Shown here: in pieces, positions 1 through 11,555 of the stretch | How positions within the stretch are numbered: the first letter of the stretch is position 1 | How the letters are laid out: each line of letters begins with the position of its first letter | NCBI GenBank assembly: GCA_003116875.1 | Contig: BCKT01000016.1 | Location: 446,051-510,050, forward strand | DNA: 64,000 bases | Direction of reading: 5' to 3' | Source: Takashimella koratensis | Taxonomy: Eukaryota > Basidiomycota > Tremellomycetes > Trichosporonales > Tetragoniomycetaceae | Position numbers and translations under genes: made by a program | The notes under the pieces: model-generated | Told to the model about the DNA's origin: nothing | Databases searched by the model: none | The model's input: only the letters and a program-made list of their open reading frames with translations

Positions 1-40
1 TTGTATCCCCCTTGATTTGAATCTTGCTGACATTTCCTAG

Positions 41-448
41 CGCCGGTGAACTCAACTCGGACGAGCTCGAGCGTATTGTCACCATCATGACCAACCCGGC
101 CCAGTTCAAGGTCCCCACTTGGTTCCTTAACAGGCAGCGTGACATGATCGACGGCAAGAACACCCACATTGTCTCCAACACCATCGACCAGAAGCTCCGT
201 GACGACCTCGAGAGGCTCAAGAAGATCCGTGCCCACCGTGGTCTCCGTCACCACTGGGGTGTCCGTGTCCGTGGTCAGCACACCAAGACCACGTACGTGC
301 AGTTTGACACTTTCCACCGTACCAACTTATCTGTCCTCCACTTCATCACCCATTTATTCATTCTCGTTCCGATCCCTGTTGTCGTACATTTACTAATCAA
401 CGCAGTGGTCGTCGCTCGGGCCGCACCGTCGCCGCCAAGAAGAAGTAA
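41..448 (+). CDS. RPS18: 40S ribosomal protein S18 (uS13), 3' part
   Basis: This is the C-terminal part of the small-subunit ribosomal protein uS13, which sits in the head of the 40S subunit near the P-site tRNA. Two exons are visible, 41-292 and 406-448; an upstream intron ends in AG at 39-40. The translation starts [16 protein letters not shown] and runs through [20 protein letters not shown] to [19 protein letters not shown], which matches the eukaryotic S18 C-terminus. The intron at 293-405 interrupts the Thr-Gly junction and has a TACTAAT-like branch site. The 5' end of the gene lies outside the window. Identity is certain; only the splice sites are inferred. Confidence 0.95.
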
Positions 449-920
449 ACGGTATCGACGTGCTTTGGACTTGGGCAGCGTGAGGGGCTGTGTGTGTGTT
501 CTACTAGCGAGTTCAAGCCTCGAGCCGGGGTTTGACTTTGACTCTTCTCTTCTCTTCATCATGGCTATACGTCTGCTACGCTCTGTCTGTACCATGGGCA
601 AGCGTAGATGTGTTCTACACTGGATGCACGCATCTTTCTACTGTCTCGGTTCTATCTTGACTGGCACGAGTTTGGCGAGTGTGTGAAGAAAAATAAAATT
701 GCCTCCGCGGTGGAGGATGACCACTTGATCGTCGTGGCAAGTTGACCATAGATCCATCCGCCATCGTCTCCATTCCTGCAGTACTCTCTTGTCTACCTAA
801 CCTAGTCCACACCTCAGCCTCAGCCGCACACTGCAAGCCGCACGTCGCGGGCTCTCTCCCCCCATCCTGCTCAGTGCGACTCGTCTCATCCACTCTCCGC
901 TATCTGGTCAACTCGTCGCC
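449..920. other. Intergenic: RPS18 3' UTR and ALG10 upstream region
   Basis: The stretch holds the 3' flank of RPS18 and the 5' flank of ALG10, both on the + strand. The AATAAAAT at about 692-699 could serve as a polyadenylation signal for RPS18. No further coding signal is convincing. Confidence 0.5.
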
Positions 921-3395
921 ATGCCGATCTTGTCCATCTCCTCGCTGTCCACCCTCGTACTAGTGACTGCGTTCACACTGGTTAACACCCATGTTCCGGA
1001 CCCATACCTCGTGCGTTTCCCCTGGGGCCATCACCCTCCCCTCCCCTTACCCTCCTACATCATGTACACAGCTCCTGGCTTCCTCGACCCACCCTCGACC
1101 CGCCTACCTAAGCACGTTTGACATCTTGCTACATCTCAACCATACCTCCAACTTCGACTGACATTTCCTTGACCCTCTTGGCCAAAACGCGGACAGGACG
1201 AGATCTTTCATATCCCCCAAGCTCAGCGATACTGCCGACACGACTATACCTGGGACCAGAGCATCACGACCCCTCCTGGCCTGTACGTCTCCCTCTTCCC
1301 TTGCCTTGCCACCCAGCACCCACCTTTCTCTCAACCCCTAGCCCCGTACTCCTTCGTCTCCTCGGGCCCAGCCAAGACATCCTCCTAACATAGCTCCTCC
1401 TCCGGTCCAGGTACATCCTCTCCGCCCTTCCCTTGCGTTCCCTCGGCATCTCCTGTTCTCCCCTCTTATTACGGGGTACTAACCTTCTCCTCCTCCTCTT
1501 GATCCGGTGGCCGATCGCTCACCTCCTCTCCCTCTCTTCCCCCTCCAAACCCACACCTACCTCCTACTCTCAGCACGTTCTCCGCCGCCGATATAGCTGG
1601 GAAGAAGCCTCTGTGATAGCTTCATTTCCGCTCCTGTTCTTCTTCGCGAGCCTATACTATACAGACGTATTCAGCACGCTCTGTGTGGTGGGTTGTTATG
1701 CGCTCGGTCGATCGGGCAAACCATGGCTTGCAGGGGTGGTGAGTACAGAGATCACGCCTTGAATCAGCTCATTCCTTATTGGCCTGCAAGAATCTCTTGG
1801 GACCGTGAGGTTGGACTCTGTCGCTGACTTTTTCAGGCTGGGTTGGCAAGCTTGACAGCGCGTCAGACCAACGTCGTTTGGATCGGTTTCATCCTCGCCC
1901 TCTCTCTTCGCGTTGAAGGCACCTACGATCCACTCATCTCCTCGGGTCCTCGTGAGTTCACACTCTCTGACCTTTCCCATCGTCAACCTTTCGTCAATTC
2001 CCTTACCTCTTCTCCTTCCCCAGGCCCAGAAGCAACACTGATTCTGTCCCCTTGCTCACCAGGCTCGATCCCACGCTCAATCGCCTCGGCAGTGCGCGCG
2101 GTCCTTCGTAGACCTGTGAAAGCAACCACAAGTATCGCGCCATACCTTCCCTCTCTAGTCGCTTTTGCAGCTTTCCTCGTATGGAACGGCGGTATCGTCT
2201 TAGGTAAGTAAACCTTCGCCTCCCCATCGATTCATCCACCTGCAAAAAGACCACTGTGGCTTCCTCGAAATCGTGCCTTTGTTCAGCTCGTCTGTCCAAG
2301 GTGGGAGTTGACTTGTTTCCAGGCCACAAAGAGCAACACCAGCCTGTTCCTCATTTCCCCCAGATCCTCTACTTTATCGCATTCATCAGCGTCCTCCTCC
2401 TTCCTACCTTGCTTGCCGAGGGACTACTGCGAACGATCCGAGGCGCACTCCATGTTGGTCTTGGCGGGATCACGTAAGTGCTACCCTCTCCTGTTTGAAC
2501 TCGATCATCTTCCCATGTTCCTTCCACTCATCACCGTTGCTCATACAGGAACGTCGCGTTGTCGGCGGTTGCTCTGGGTGGGATGGTATTCGTCATCCAC
2601 AAATTCACGTACGTCCATCTCCTTTCTTCTCTCGAAATTTCATGGCCGACCGCGCATTAGAGCTGACACCTTACCATCCGTTTGGACGAAACAGCATCTT
2701 CCACCCCTTCTTGCTCGCGGATAACAGACACTACGTGTTCTATGTCCTTCGGAGGGTACTTATTCCCTACCCTTGGGCCAAGTACGCCCTGGCGCCTGCG
2801 TACCTTGTTGCTGGATGGGCGTGGTTATGGCGTTTGCGTAAGTACTCATCGTCCACAATGAGTCACTTCTTCACTACATTTCCTTGACTACCAAACCCTT
2901 GTGGAATTGCGGTGACCTCTGTGGCCGACTGTATATCTACGTGCTATTGTCTCGCACAGGACCTCATTAACACACTCAGGCAACTCGGTGACAACACTCT
3001 GGTTACTCGCGTTCATCGCGTGCACAGCGGCTGTCCTCGTACCTACTCCCCTTATCGAACCTCGATACTTTCTCATCCCAACTCTTTTGGTCCGGCTCGA
3101 ACTGGGCACTTCTGCCACACTGTCTGCTGTATCAATGAGTGATAAGTCGGGGCAGTCTGTGCAACCTAGCCATTCGAAGAAGTACGGACAGAGCTCCCGC
3201 GTAAAGAGCGGCGAGGCGGATCGGATAGAGAGGAGAAAAGAAGCAGATAGAGGAGATGGTAAAGGTAGTGAAGTTGTCCCGCTCTGGATAGAATTTGCGT
3301 GGTACTCTGCTATCAATATAGCGACGACTGCTTTATTCTTGTTAGTCAAGTTTAGGTGGCCAGGGTGGGAAGGCTGGATGCGGTTCATGTGGTAG
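921..3395 (+). CDS. ALG10: Dol-P-Glc:Glc2Man9GlcNAc2-PP-dolichol alpha-1,2-glucosyltransferase
   Basis: ALG10 adds the third and last glucose to the dolichol-linked oligosaccharide in the ER lumen, just before transfer to protein (GT59 family). Nine exons fit: 921-1010, 1197-1282, 1411-1738, 1837-1951, 2024-2203, 2323-2473, 2549-2608, 2695-2837 and 2980-3395. They give 522 aa, close to the yeast enzyme. Diagnostic stretches are [19 protein letters not shown] near the N-terminus, [39 protein letters not shown], and [18 protein letters not shown] near the C-terminus. Many hydrophobic segments agree with a polytopic ER protein. Odd: exon 3 carries a Ser/Leu-rich insert, and a charged Lys/Glu-rich loop lies just before the last membrane segment. 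Splice sites are inferred from GT/AG and frame continuity. Confidence 0.9.
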
Positions 3396-3540
3396 TGGTA
3401 GTTGTTGTGTTAACATTAGTGTTAGCCAACGATATGGAGAAGATGAAGTGAGGCGGACATAGATACACAGAAGATAGATACCCTGCATGCGAATATGCCA
3501 AATACGACTTTACGACCAGACCCCCAACTACCTGCGATAG

Positions 3541-3583
<43 letters not shown>

Positions 3584-3827
3584 AGAGAAGGAGCAAACGG
3601 AAGAGAAATCAAAGCGTCGAGTTGGGTCTATTCGACATGCGTTTTTTCAAAACGTCTAGGGTGGTATAGAGCAAGAGCGAGGACTAGTAGGGTCGAACCG
3701 AGCAGTAAAGAAAGAGAGAAAGAAGGAAGGAAGGAGAGGAGGAGAGTAAACAAGCCTAGAACGTGGTCTCATCTAGGCCCCTACGGCTATGAATGCTGCG
3801 CTGCGCTGATCGTTGAAGAAATACTGG
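3396..3827. other. Convergent intergenic region
   Basis: This is the 3' flank shared by ALG10 (+) and the GT61 gene (-). It contains the GACGAG hexanucleotide repeat at about 3541-3582 and purine-rich GAAGGAAGG sequence around 3718-3745. No gene is seen. Confidence 0.5.
3541..3582. repeat. (GACGAG)n hexanucleotide repeat
   Basis: Seven copies of GACGAG/GAGGAC lie in tandem in the 3' flank between two convergent genes. The repeat encodes Ser- or Asp/Glu-runs in several frames, which is why long spurious reading frames cross it. Confidence 0.9.
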
Positions 3828-5920
3828 TTATGGTTTGGTCCATGGGATGCTGGCGAGGACGTCGTCAAGTGTACGGGCGAACATGGCGGTGTCGAGTTCG
3901 ATCTCGGACTGAGTTGGGTGTCAGTTTTCGGTATTCACTTGAGGTGATGCAAACATCGAAAGGGGTGAGGGATCAAACACAGCGCAGTGGGGTTGAGCCA
4001 CGAGCCAGACCTATTCCAAACCGTTGCAATCCACTCACCTCTGTCCACTCTCCTCTGCCCTGCGCCTGCCACGTCGCTTCGGGCAATACTGCCTCTGGTT
4101 GCATTGCGATATGTTTCAACCCCAAACTAGTCGCCAACAACTGATGATCTCTATTAAACCCTCCAGTTGGGAAAATCTCAATAACCGTCGCACCTTGCTC
4201 TGCTCTCATATAAAGGGCACTCATGAGCATTGCGTTATGGACACTGATGAGTACGTGAGCGCGGGACGCGATCTCCACTTGTTGGCGACGAGACATGCTC
4301 CCCATCCGTGCGACGTGGACCTCTGCGCGGTCCGTGAATCGTTTAAGTTCCTCGATGAGCCGGTCGTGTGAAGCGAGGTTGAGACGAGGGGATTCACGCG
4401 AGTTATCGATAAAGACAATCACAGGTAAGTTGTATTTTCCTACAGCTGTGGATTCGTGAGCGCCGATACTTCGAACAACGTTGGATCGGATCGCGTCCCA
4501 GAAGTAACGTGGAGCAGGGAGTGAGGGGACATTTGCGTTCATCTTCCCCCAACGACCAGTTTCACCACCGACCGAATGCGCAGACCACCGATCGACAATG
4601 ACGACGGTATCGAAGAGGTAAGCGAGTCCCGAAGTCGATCGATCCGTCCATCCATTCGCATCCTCGATGACCGCTCCCGGAAGCGCATGGTGTAGGAACC
4701 AAGCGTTGAGACCGGGACCGTCACGCCACCCAGGGAGGGTAGAGCATCGAGGGAAGAAGATTCGACGAGCAGGTGGGACGACACTGAATTTGGGGTCGGA
4801 GGAAGAGAGGACAGAGGCAAGGACTCGAGTAGCACCAACAAAGATCTCGATAGCGAAATGGGAAAAGTACACGAGGTAGCCGTCGGGTCCAGGTGCGTCG
4901 TTGAAGATGTACTGGAGCGTGGGTTAGTAAGATACGAGAAGTGGGTAGAAAAGAGGCATATTGACTCGCTTCCCTCTTTCACCACGTAACACGAGAAGAG
5001 CGTGAGACGGGAGAAGAGGTAGAGAAAGAGCAGAATGACCAACGCAATACCCAACCATCGACTCACTGTGATCCCCGGAAGTCTAATGACCTGTTTCCCC
5101 ATCTCATCCCTCGCCACATCCCCACCCACCACTTCTCTCCACCTATCTTCCCCTGCTGCTGGCCAGTCCCCATTCACGCGATCCCCAGACATGATCTCGC
5201 GCGGTTTCGGGACATCGAGTGATTTCTTGACCAAGTGGGCCGAGTGGTCGTTGTGTCCTGGACGAACGGCGAGGAGGGCGCCTTGCGAGAGGTACAAGTT
5301 GGAGAAGACAGTGTACCCTGGTAGACCTGTGCCGCGAGTCAGAGACCAAAGAGGTAACAGATACGTAAGGTGAGAAAGTGGGAAATAGAGTTGGAAGTGA
5401 GAGAAGAATAGAAGCAAGTGGAGGGTTTGACTGAGATGGAAAGGAGTTACTACTCACCACCATCATAGCTAGTCCACGGCATATCATAACTCAGATCGAC
5501 CCAAGCTTCTTCCTCGACACTTTGTCCGCCTACTTTCTCCCTAATCCACTGTCCAACTCCGCCCCCTGCCAGTCCCTGTCCGCGAGGAGCTTCGTTCCTC
5601 CCTACCCCTCCACTGACCGCTTTCCCTCCTGCTCCACCGACAGCTCCCAGCCCTGCCCCGGATGCACCGGCGGCACCGTCGCTACCGAAAGGGTTGAGAA
5701 AGTAGATCGAGGGGACGAGCAACGCCGCTACGATCGCCCCGCGTACCAGCGCGCGCCGACTCAAATGGAAAGGCAGGGGAAGTGACGACCCACCACCACT
5801 ACCACCTGCAGAACCGATTGAAGAGGTGCCCTGCATCTGCATGGAGGGAGAGGAAGTGGATGAGGAAGATTCAATGTTGATAAGTGTCTTGCTGCCGCGG
5901 TAAGAGAGAGGATGCGACAT
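3828..5920 (-). CDS. GT61-type glycosyltransferase, type II membrane protein
   Basis: Probable Golgi/ER glycosyltransferase of the GT61 (EOGT/plant xylosyltransferase-like) superfamily. Exons in transcription order are 5920-5458, 5326-5067, 4911-4039 and 3908-3828, giving 558 aa. The N-terminus is a short cytosolic tail followed by one membrane segment at about residues 57-75 and a Gly/Ala-rich stem. The catalytic region holds the family-like block ISVHNAMLMSALYM followed by ATVIEIFPTGGFNRDHQ, the counterpart of the ISVHGAGLTN...VIEIFP motif seen in GT61 enzymes. The acceptor and sugar donor cannot be told from sequence. The usual His-Gly-Ala-Gly motif reads His-Asn-Ala-Met here, so substrate or activity may differ. 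The family call is moderately strong; the exact function is unknown. Confidence 0.75.
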
Positions 5921-6208
5921 TTGGCCCGCCCGAGGAGAGAGGGTTGGGTTGGGCTGGGTGAAGGTGTGGTGTGGTGAGGTTGGGTGGTGAAGGGTGGAAA
6001 GGGGAGTGGAGAGGAGAGTGACTGGGTGACTTGGACGCGACGAGGAAAAAGGCGTTGGGCGTTACTCAGGCACGGAACAATAGTCGGCAGTGGCATCTCT
6101 CACAGCCTGAAGACAGGTATGAAAACCTGGCTACAGAACGATGCATGGGTCCATGCTACAGTGCTAGACTAGTCCCAGTCCTGCCCCAAGTCCAAGTAGA
6201 TCCAAGTC

Positions 6209-7907
6209 CTAGTCCGAGTCGTCGTCGTCATCGTCCCCATTGTCCAAGAACGCCATCACCGCGTCGAGCGCAGACGAGCGCCGCTATACCTGTCAGCTAC
6301 GCTATGGCGAGCTGGGTCCTCCACAGTCTGCCATATCCAAGACCCAGTCCAGTACACAGCATGGCTTGGGACCTGATCATGAAAACCACTTTATGACAGG
6401 GGACAACTCACTTTACCCTTGCCGTCATAATCACTCTCATCGTCGCTCTTGCCTTCACTCTCTTCCCCGTCCTTGTCCTCATCTTCCTCGTCAGGATCCC
6501 GCCTGGTAGACTTCGAAACCGACTTTCGTTGCCTTGACGCTCTTTTCTCGTTCACAGCAGATAAGCCCCGTTTCGCTTCAAAGGCCGTAACGTCCTCTAC
6601 CCCAGTCCCAACGATCTCGTCAGTGACCTAAACACGTACATCAACCCCCTCCCAGCGCTCTAACCAGCGACGATGCGACAGCGCGGAGACTTACCCAGTT
6701 CCGCAGCCAGTTCTCGTCGTTCTTTCAATGCCCTCGCTTTACCTAAACTCGGGGCACCTTTCATCCCTAACTCTCTCAAGATTATTTCCAAATGCTTGAT
6801 CTCTTCTTTTGGTCCGTCGCAATCTGCAAGTTCTTTACTCCTGTTGTTCAAAGTGTCAACAGGCGATTCAGCTAAAACTTGGAAGTGAGATCCAGAAATG
6901 GGCATGTATTGCCGGAGACCTCGGAAAGGGTCTGGGGATGGGGCAGAGAAGGGGGAAGAGAAAGGACGTACCATTGTTTCCTGACTCCACAAGCGACGAC
7001 AATCTTCTTCAACTCTGCGACCCTCTCTTCCCCTCCTCCTCCTCCTCCTCTGGCCGATATCTTCCCCCCACCCTTGCCTGCGGCCAATCCACTCCTGGCG
7101 CCCTTCTCGCTCTTCCCTCGCGCCCCAGACTTCCCGCCTTCGCTCCCTCGTCCGCCTTTCCGCCTAGACGGGGGCGGTTCATCGATCACGCTTGACATCT
7201 CAGATTCCTCATCTGGTGAGCCCTGCATCACTTCCTCCTCTTGGTCCTCTTCCCCCAACTCCTCTCTATTCCTCCTACCACTTCCAGACTCGATACCTTC
7301 ACTCTCTTCATCAGACTCCACCACTCTCCTCTTCTTACCCTTCCCACTCTTCCCTCTTTCTTTGCTCTCTCCCTCCTTCTCCTCCTCCTCCTTCTCCTCT
7401 CCTGAAACCCCGTCATCGCTTCTAGATCGTTGTTGTCGCCGTTTCTTACCCCCGAACCCGGACCCGGACCCCAACGCTCGACTCGATTTCTCGGCGCTCT
7501 TCTTCGGTCCCGAGTCCTTCGATTTACTCTTGCTTGTACTTGCGCTTGCACTTGTGGTCTGGTTGACTGCGTCTTGGCCGGCTTTTTCCTATATTCCTCA
7601 TTAGCCTCTTCCTATGCCCACCTCTCTTCCTCTCACTTCCTCTCAGTCTCCCTTACACCCCCAGACCCTGTCCTCCCTGCTTTAAGGGCTGAACACGACC
7701 ACTCACCAGCGCCTCTTTAACACTCTCTTTGACTACGCCCTTCCATTCCCCATCCAGACTCCCAACCTCCAACCCCAGCTCCTCAGCTACCTCGGCACGA
7801 GCGACAGCCATCGTGAATTCCCCGCGATCAAGGGGACCCCCGGGTTTCGAAGCGCGCGAGACGACACGGTACACCGCAGTACGGATGGAGGAAGGTGTGG
7901 GTGCCAT
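6209..7907 (-). CDS. HIRIP3/CHZ-domain histone chaperone
   Basis: Nuclear histone H2A(.Z)-H2B chaperone of the HIRIP3/Chz1 type. Exons in order are 7907-7707, 7588-6972, 6840-6695, 6596-6412 and 6283-6209, giving 407 aa. An N-terminal helical segment (residues about 1-67) is followed by a long disordered Lys/Glu/Ser-rich region with many basic nuclear-localisation-like clusters. The CHZ-like core at about residues 258-322 reads LKKIVVACGVRKQW, then ILRELGMKGAPSLGKARALK, close to the HIRIP3 motif with GMKG(N/T)PSL and RALKE. The tail ends in a run of Asp residues (DNGDDDDDDSD). The acceptor at 6596 was chosen because it keeps the frame; the more obvious acceptor 24 bases upstream would hit a stop. 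I chose the ATG at 7907 over an in-frame one at 8084, because the longer form only adds a low-complexity leader. Confidence 0.8.
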
Positions 7908-8337
7908 CGCGTGTGACTCAGTGTTCAGGGACAAGGAGGTTGAGGTCGATGATTTTGTATGATAGGAAAGAAGTCGAGGAGAAGAAGGATCAGTGAAGGG
8001 TGGTGGTGGTGGTGGTACTGTTTGATTTTTGGTCGGGTAATGTTGAATGTTGACACGGCGTTCAGGCACGAATAAACCAGTCACAACATGACCCCAGACG
8101 CGACCGGCTCTGGGAGTCGACAGTCTAAGATCTACCCTCTTTTAAAACGATCGATATGCATGAACCAGGCATTGGAAGATATTGTCAGACATTGTCCTTT
8201 CCTGGTATGCAGGAGGTATAAACACAGCGTATGGTATGGTATGAATCTTCATTCAAAGATATGTTAGAAATCGACCTCTCTCTCCATCCCTCCCACCCCT
8301 TCTCTGGGCACCAACACAAACGTCTCCAGTACTCCGT
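7908..8337. other. Intergenic: HIRIP3 promoter and GH16-1 3' flank
   Basis: The region contains a GGTGGT/CCACCA run near 8000, the promoter side of the HIRIP3-like gene, and the 3' flank of the first GH16 gene. No additional gene is seen. Confidence 0.4.
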
Positions 8338-10291
8338 TTAGAGGACGAGACCCATCCCGACACCGACAGCACCAAGGATGACCGCTCCCCAGGTCAACTG
8401 TCCCAAGTTCGCGCCCTCGATCGCGCGCCTCCCGCGGCTCGCTTTCCCCGTGGACGTAGCCGACCCGCTCGCCCCTGAGCTCTTGGTCACTGTCGTCGAT
8501 GCCGAACCGGTCCCCGACGGACTGGTCGAGCTGGACCCAGAGGTAGAGTTGGAGTAGACGTTAAGGTAGTTGATCTCAAAGTAGGCGTTGGCGTAGGTCG
8601 CTTCTTGATCGTTGATCACATAGGTCGTGTAGCTGGGTACATCAGCAGTGCGCGCGTGGGGAGGCAGGGACGGGGAGATGAAGGAGCAGAAGAGAAGCAA
8701 GAAGGCCGTCAGAGTCACTCACCAGGTGTTGGTGCCGACAAGCGGGGGGCAGGTCTCTTCAAGCAAAGTAGCCACGCCCGCCCAGTCCCCACAGAGCGTG
8801 ATATCGATCGTGAGGGTTTGCGCTAAAGTCATACCTGTCAGCCAGTGCGTCTTTCACACACTTGAGACTTGGACTCACCGCCGAATAAGCTGGCAATATC
8901 ACACGTGCTCGAGTCGTACTCTGCCTGAGGGGTACCGAGAGTGCTGGTGTCGATCGTCGACATCCCGACTCCAAACGACGACGGGACACTGCTTCTCTGC
9001 TCGTGCGAAAACCTCATCAGCGCCTATCTCTGTTTTCGGCTTGGGACAAGACTCGTGATGAACAAGATCCAAGCTCACAGTAAAGAACCAGATCCGAATA
9101 GTCGAGGTTGAGAACTCGGTCACGTAAACACCACCACCAGCGGCAGCAAAGCCAGCGCCATAGGTATTGGCGTTGGTCGAGTTGACGGTGCAGCCGGAAT
9201 CAGAGTTGGATCCGATCGAGCAGTTGCTGTATGTCAACTGGCCGGCGATGGTGGTGCTGCTGGACGCGAGACAGGAGCTGCAGGAGGCATGGTCAGCATT
9301 GACCCGGGTTGTGCAATCATTGAAGTAGGTGGTGAAGATAGATGAAAGAGAAACATCGACTCACCTGCCCTCGGTGTGCAGCGCGATTTGGTTGGTGGTC
9401 TGTTGGTTGATCCCCTCGATGATGTCAATCTCGCCATGGAGAGGCCAGTCGGGTCCCTCTGCGGCGTGTTAGCGCGTCCTTACGCAGTGCTTGGTCGTGT
9501 AGTGCACACCGTACACACACAAGACATTACACACAGCACAGAGCATAGCTCGCACCGGCAAGCTAGAGTCGCAGCATGAAACAAGTGCTAGACCGCCTCG
9601 CCCACGCGCAGTCCGCAGCACACAGCTCGCAGTGGCCAAAGCTAGCGAGTCCCAAGCTCAAGCTCAACTCACGTGTCCAGAACGCGGGCCACACGCTGCA
9701 ACCGTACGGCAAATGCACAGCGTCAAAGACCCAGACGGTACCGGGCTGGTACGCGGTCTTGGAGAGGAGTTTGGGCGCGTATCGTTTCTCGTTGTAGACG
9801 ACGGAAGATGTGTTGTCCACTGCGACTGTGAGCACGGATACTGCGTTGGGAGGAAAGAGGGAGACCTAGACTGACCCTTCATGATTACATGGCCGGCCGA
9901 ATTGACGTAGATCAAACTCGTGTTCTGAGGTGTTGCCCAGAACACATCGCCGCTGTGTCCGGTTAGCGAGACACACGCGCTTTTCTCCAATCGAATGCTC
10001 ACTTGGTGGTGTTGTCATATGTCGAGGTCGGGTAGTTGAAGCCGTTGCTGTATGGGATGAGCCGCAGCGACGATGGGGAACGAGGTTAACCCCGCAGGGA
10101 TGTAGCATGAACCAAGGGCGGTGACCTCCTCGCAGTTGCGTAGAGGCTGGGGGAGGGGGCGAGGTGGGGGAAACAGTCCGGGGTGCGACTTACATGAACC
10201 CTGAGCCCGACCAGGACTCGATCATGGGGTAGGTCGTCGCTGCGACCGAGTGGGTGAGGGCGAAGAGTGCCGCGAGGGAGAGCGCATGCAT
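8338..10291 (-). CDS. GH16 family endo-beta-1,3(4)-glucanase, GPI-type (copy 1)
   Basis: Secreted glycoside hydrolase of family 16 (laminarinase/mixed-linkage glucanase type) acting on cell-wall or environmental beta-glucan. Nine exons fit: 10291-10194, 10047-10003, 9952-9876, 9825-9673, 9458-9365, 9277-9079, 8996-8879, 8822-8723 and 8632-8338, giving 392 aa. The N-terminus [20 protein letters not shown] is a signal peptide. The catalytic block is [18 protein letters not shown], with nucleophile and acid/base glutamates in ExDxxE, preceded by [10 protein letters not shown]. The C-terminus is Ser/Thr-rich, then basic RGRRAIEG, then a hydrophobic tail ending GMGLVL, which is typical of GPI attachment. 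It lies head to head with copy 2 across 1.26 kb. The acceptor of exon 7 was chosen for frame and for match to copy 2. Confidence 0.88.
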
Positions 10292-10819
10292 CGTGGGCGA
10301 TGGCGATGTGGCCGATGAGTAAGTGGGTGGTAGGTGGGTGGGTGAAGGAGTGGTGAGCGACGGTCAGGAAGGAGAAATGAAAAGGTGCGATGGATGTTTA
10401 CTACACGATGCCAAGCGGGTTTTTTTACCACGAACCGTCTTTTGTACCGGGTTAGTTGTCAATCGGCCCACGTCTGCGCACGATCCTCCTCCGTTGCAAC
10501 GAAGGGGAATAATTGCATCCAGCGTTACGGCAAAGGAGGATAGAGTGCGCATACCCGCATACTATACGGCTGTCTCCGTTTCAGACGCTCAGGTTGTGAG
10601 ACGCAACTGGATCAGAGTCGAGTCAAGTTGCTCCAGTAGAGTCTCGATGGGAATCATAACCATGGTGACTGTGCATGCATGCTGTCCAGGCAACAGAGGA
10701 CGGTGATATCATAGGCTCAGTAGCTGACAAGGAGGTGGGACGACTACCGACAGGGATGTGGAGGGCAAGGAGGACCCCAGAAACACACACTCACCCACAC
10801 ACGCGTGCAAATACACAAA

Positions 10820-10868
<49 letters not shown>

Positions 10869-11555
10869 ATAGAAGCCACGCAGCTGTCACTAGACTCGAT
10901 TGCACAGCCTCACCCCGTGTTTCTAGGTTCTCTGGGTGACACACGCCTATATCTGAAACATATCTGGTGGAGTGCCTATCTGTCACACGCCTATTTTTGC
11001 TAGCCCCCGTGGGCGCCTATTCTCACAGACCGTGGCCTTGGCCCTGAGGATCAGTGTCAACAACACATGTCCAGGGACCAGGGCCAAAGGAAGGGACACT
11101 CAGGGACGCAACGAGGGGGTTCAAAGGAAGGGGACAGCTTGCTACGGCACAGGCGACGAGACACCGCAAGTCACGGAAAAGAAAAATAAAAAAGTTTGGG
11201 CAACCAAACAATGCCCAGTCGATCGGTGGAGGTGTGGAGGTATCGCCAAAGCGAGCACGACCTGACTTGGGGATGCGCAGGCAGTCGCAGGTCACAGTAC
11301 CTCAGGTCATTCAATCAGGCAAGAGATACCGGTGTCTTCCCTCTCACAGGAATAGACAGACCCTCGCATCCCGCAGCTATGACTTTTGCTTCTGATGAGA
11401 CCCAACTCAATTCCTCATATAACTCACCTACTAAAACCCACTGACTCTTCCCCACGCGCAGCGGTACATTGTAGATCGCGACTTTGTTCACAGACGTCTT
11501 CATTCCTAGTCGTTTCTTTCATCTACCGACCCCCTACGACACTCCCAAAACGACA
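10292..11555. promoter_or_regulatory. Divergent promoter region of the GH16 pair
   Basis: This 1.26 kb spacer lies between the two GH16 start codons, so it must carry both promoters. It holds a long CA microsatellite (10827-10864). It also has a G/A-rich stretch with AAAAATAAAAAAG near 11182-11195 that may keep nucleosomes away. No coding sequence is convincing; reading frames across the CA repeat are artefacts. Confidence 0.55.
10827..10864. repeat. (CA)n microsatellite
   Basis: About 19 uninterrupted CA dinucleotides follow imperfect CACACT/ACACAA sequence. It lies in the shared upstream region of the two GH16 genes. Confidence 0.95.

Noticed and set aside
3541..3582. GACGAG repeat as part of a coding Ser-rich minus-strand ORF (3385-3612)
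   Set aside because: The frame is a pure repeat artefact in the convergent 3' spacer, with no other coding features.
6872..7604. Long + strand and alternative minus-strand ORFs across the HIRIP3-like gene
   Set aside because: These are shadow frames of the Glu/Lys/Ser-rich coding exon; the CHZ motif fixes the correct frame.
10744..11003. ORFs encoding Thr-His or Val-Cys runs across the CA repeat
   Set aside because: They exist only because the dinucleotide repeat is open in several frames.
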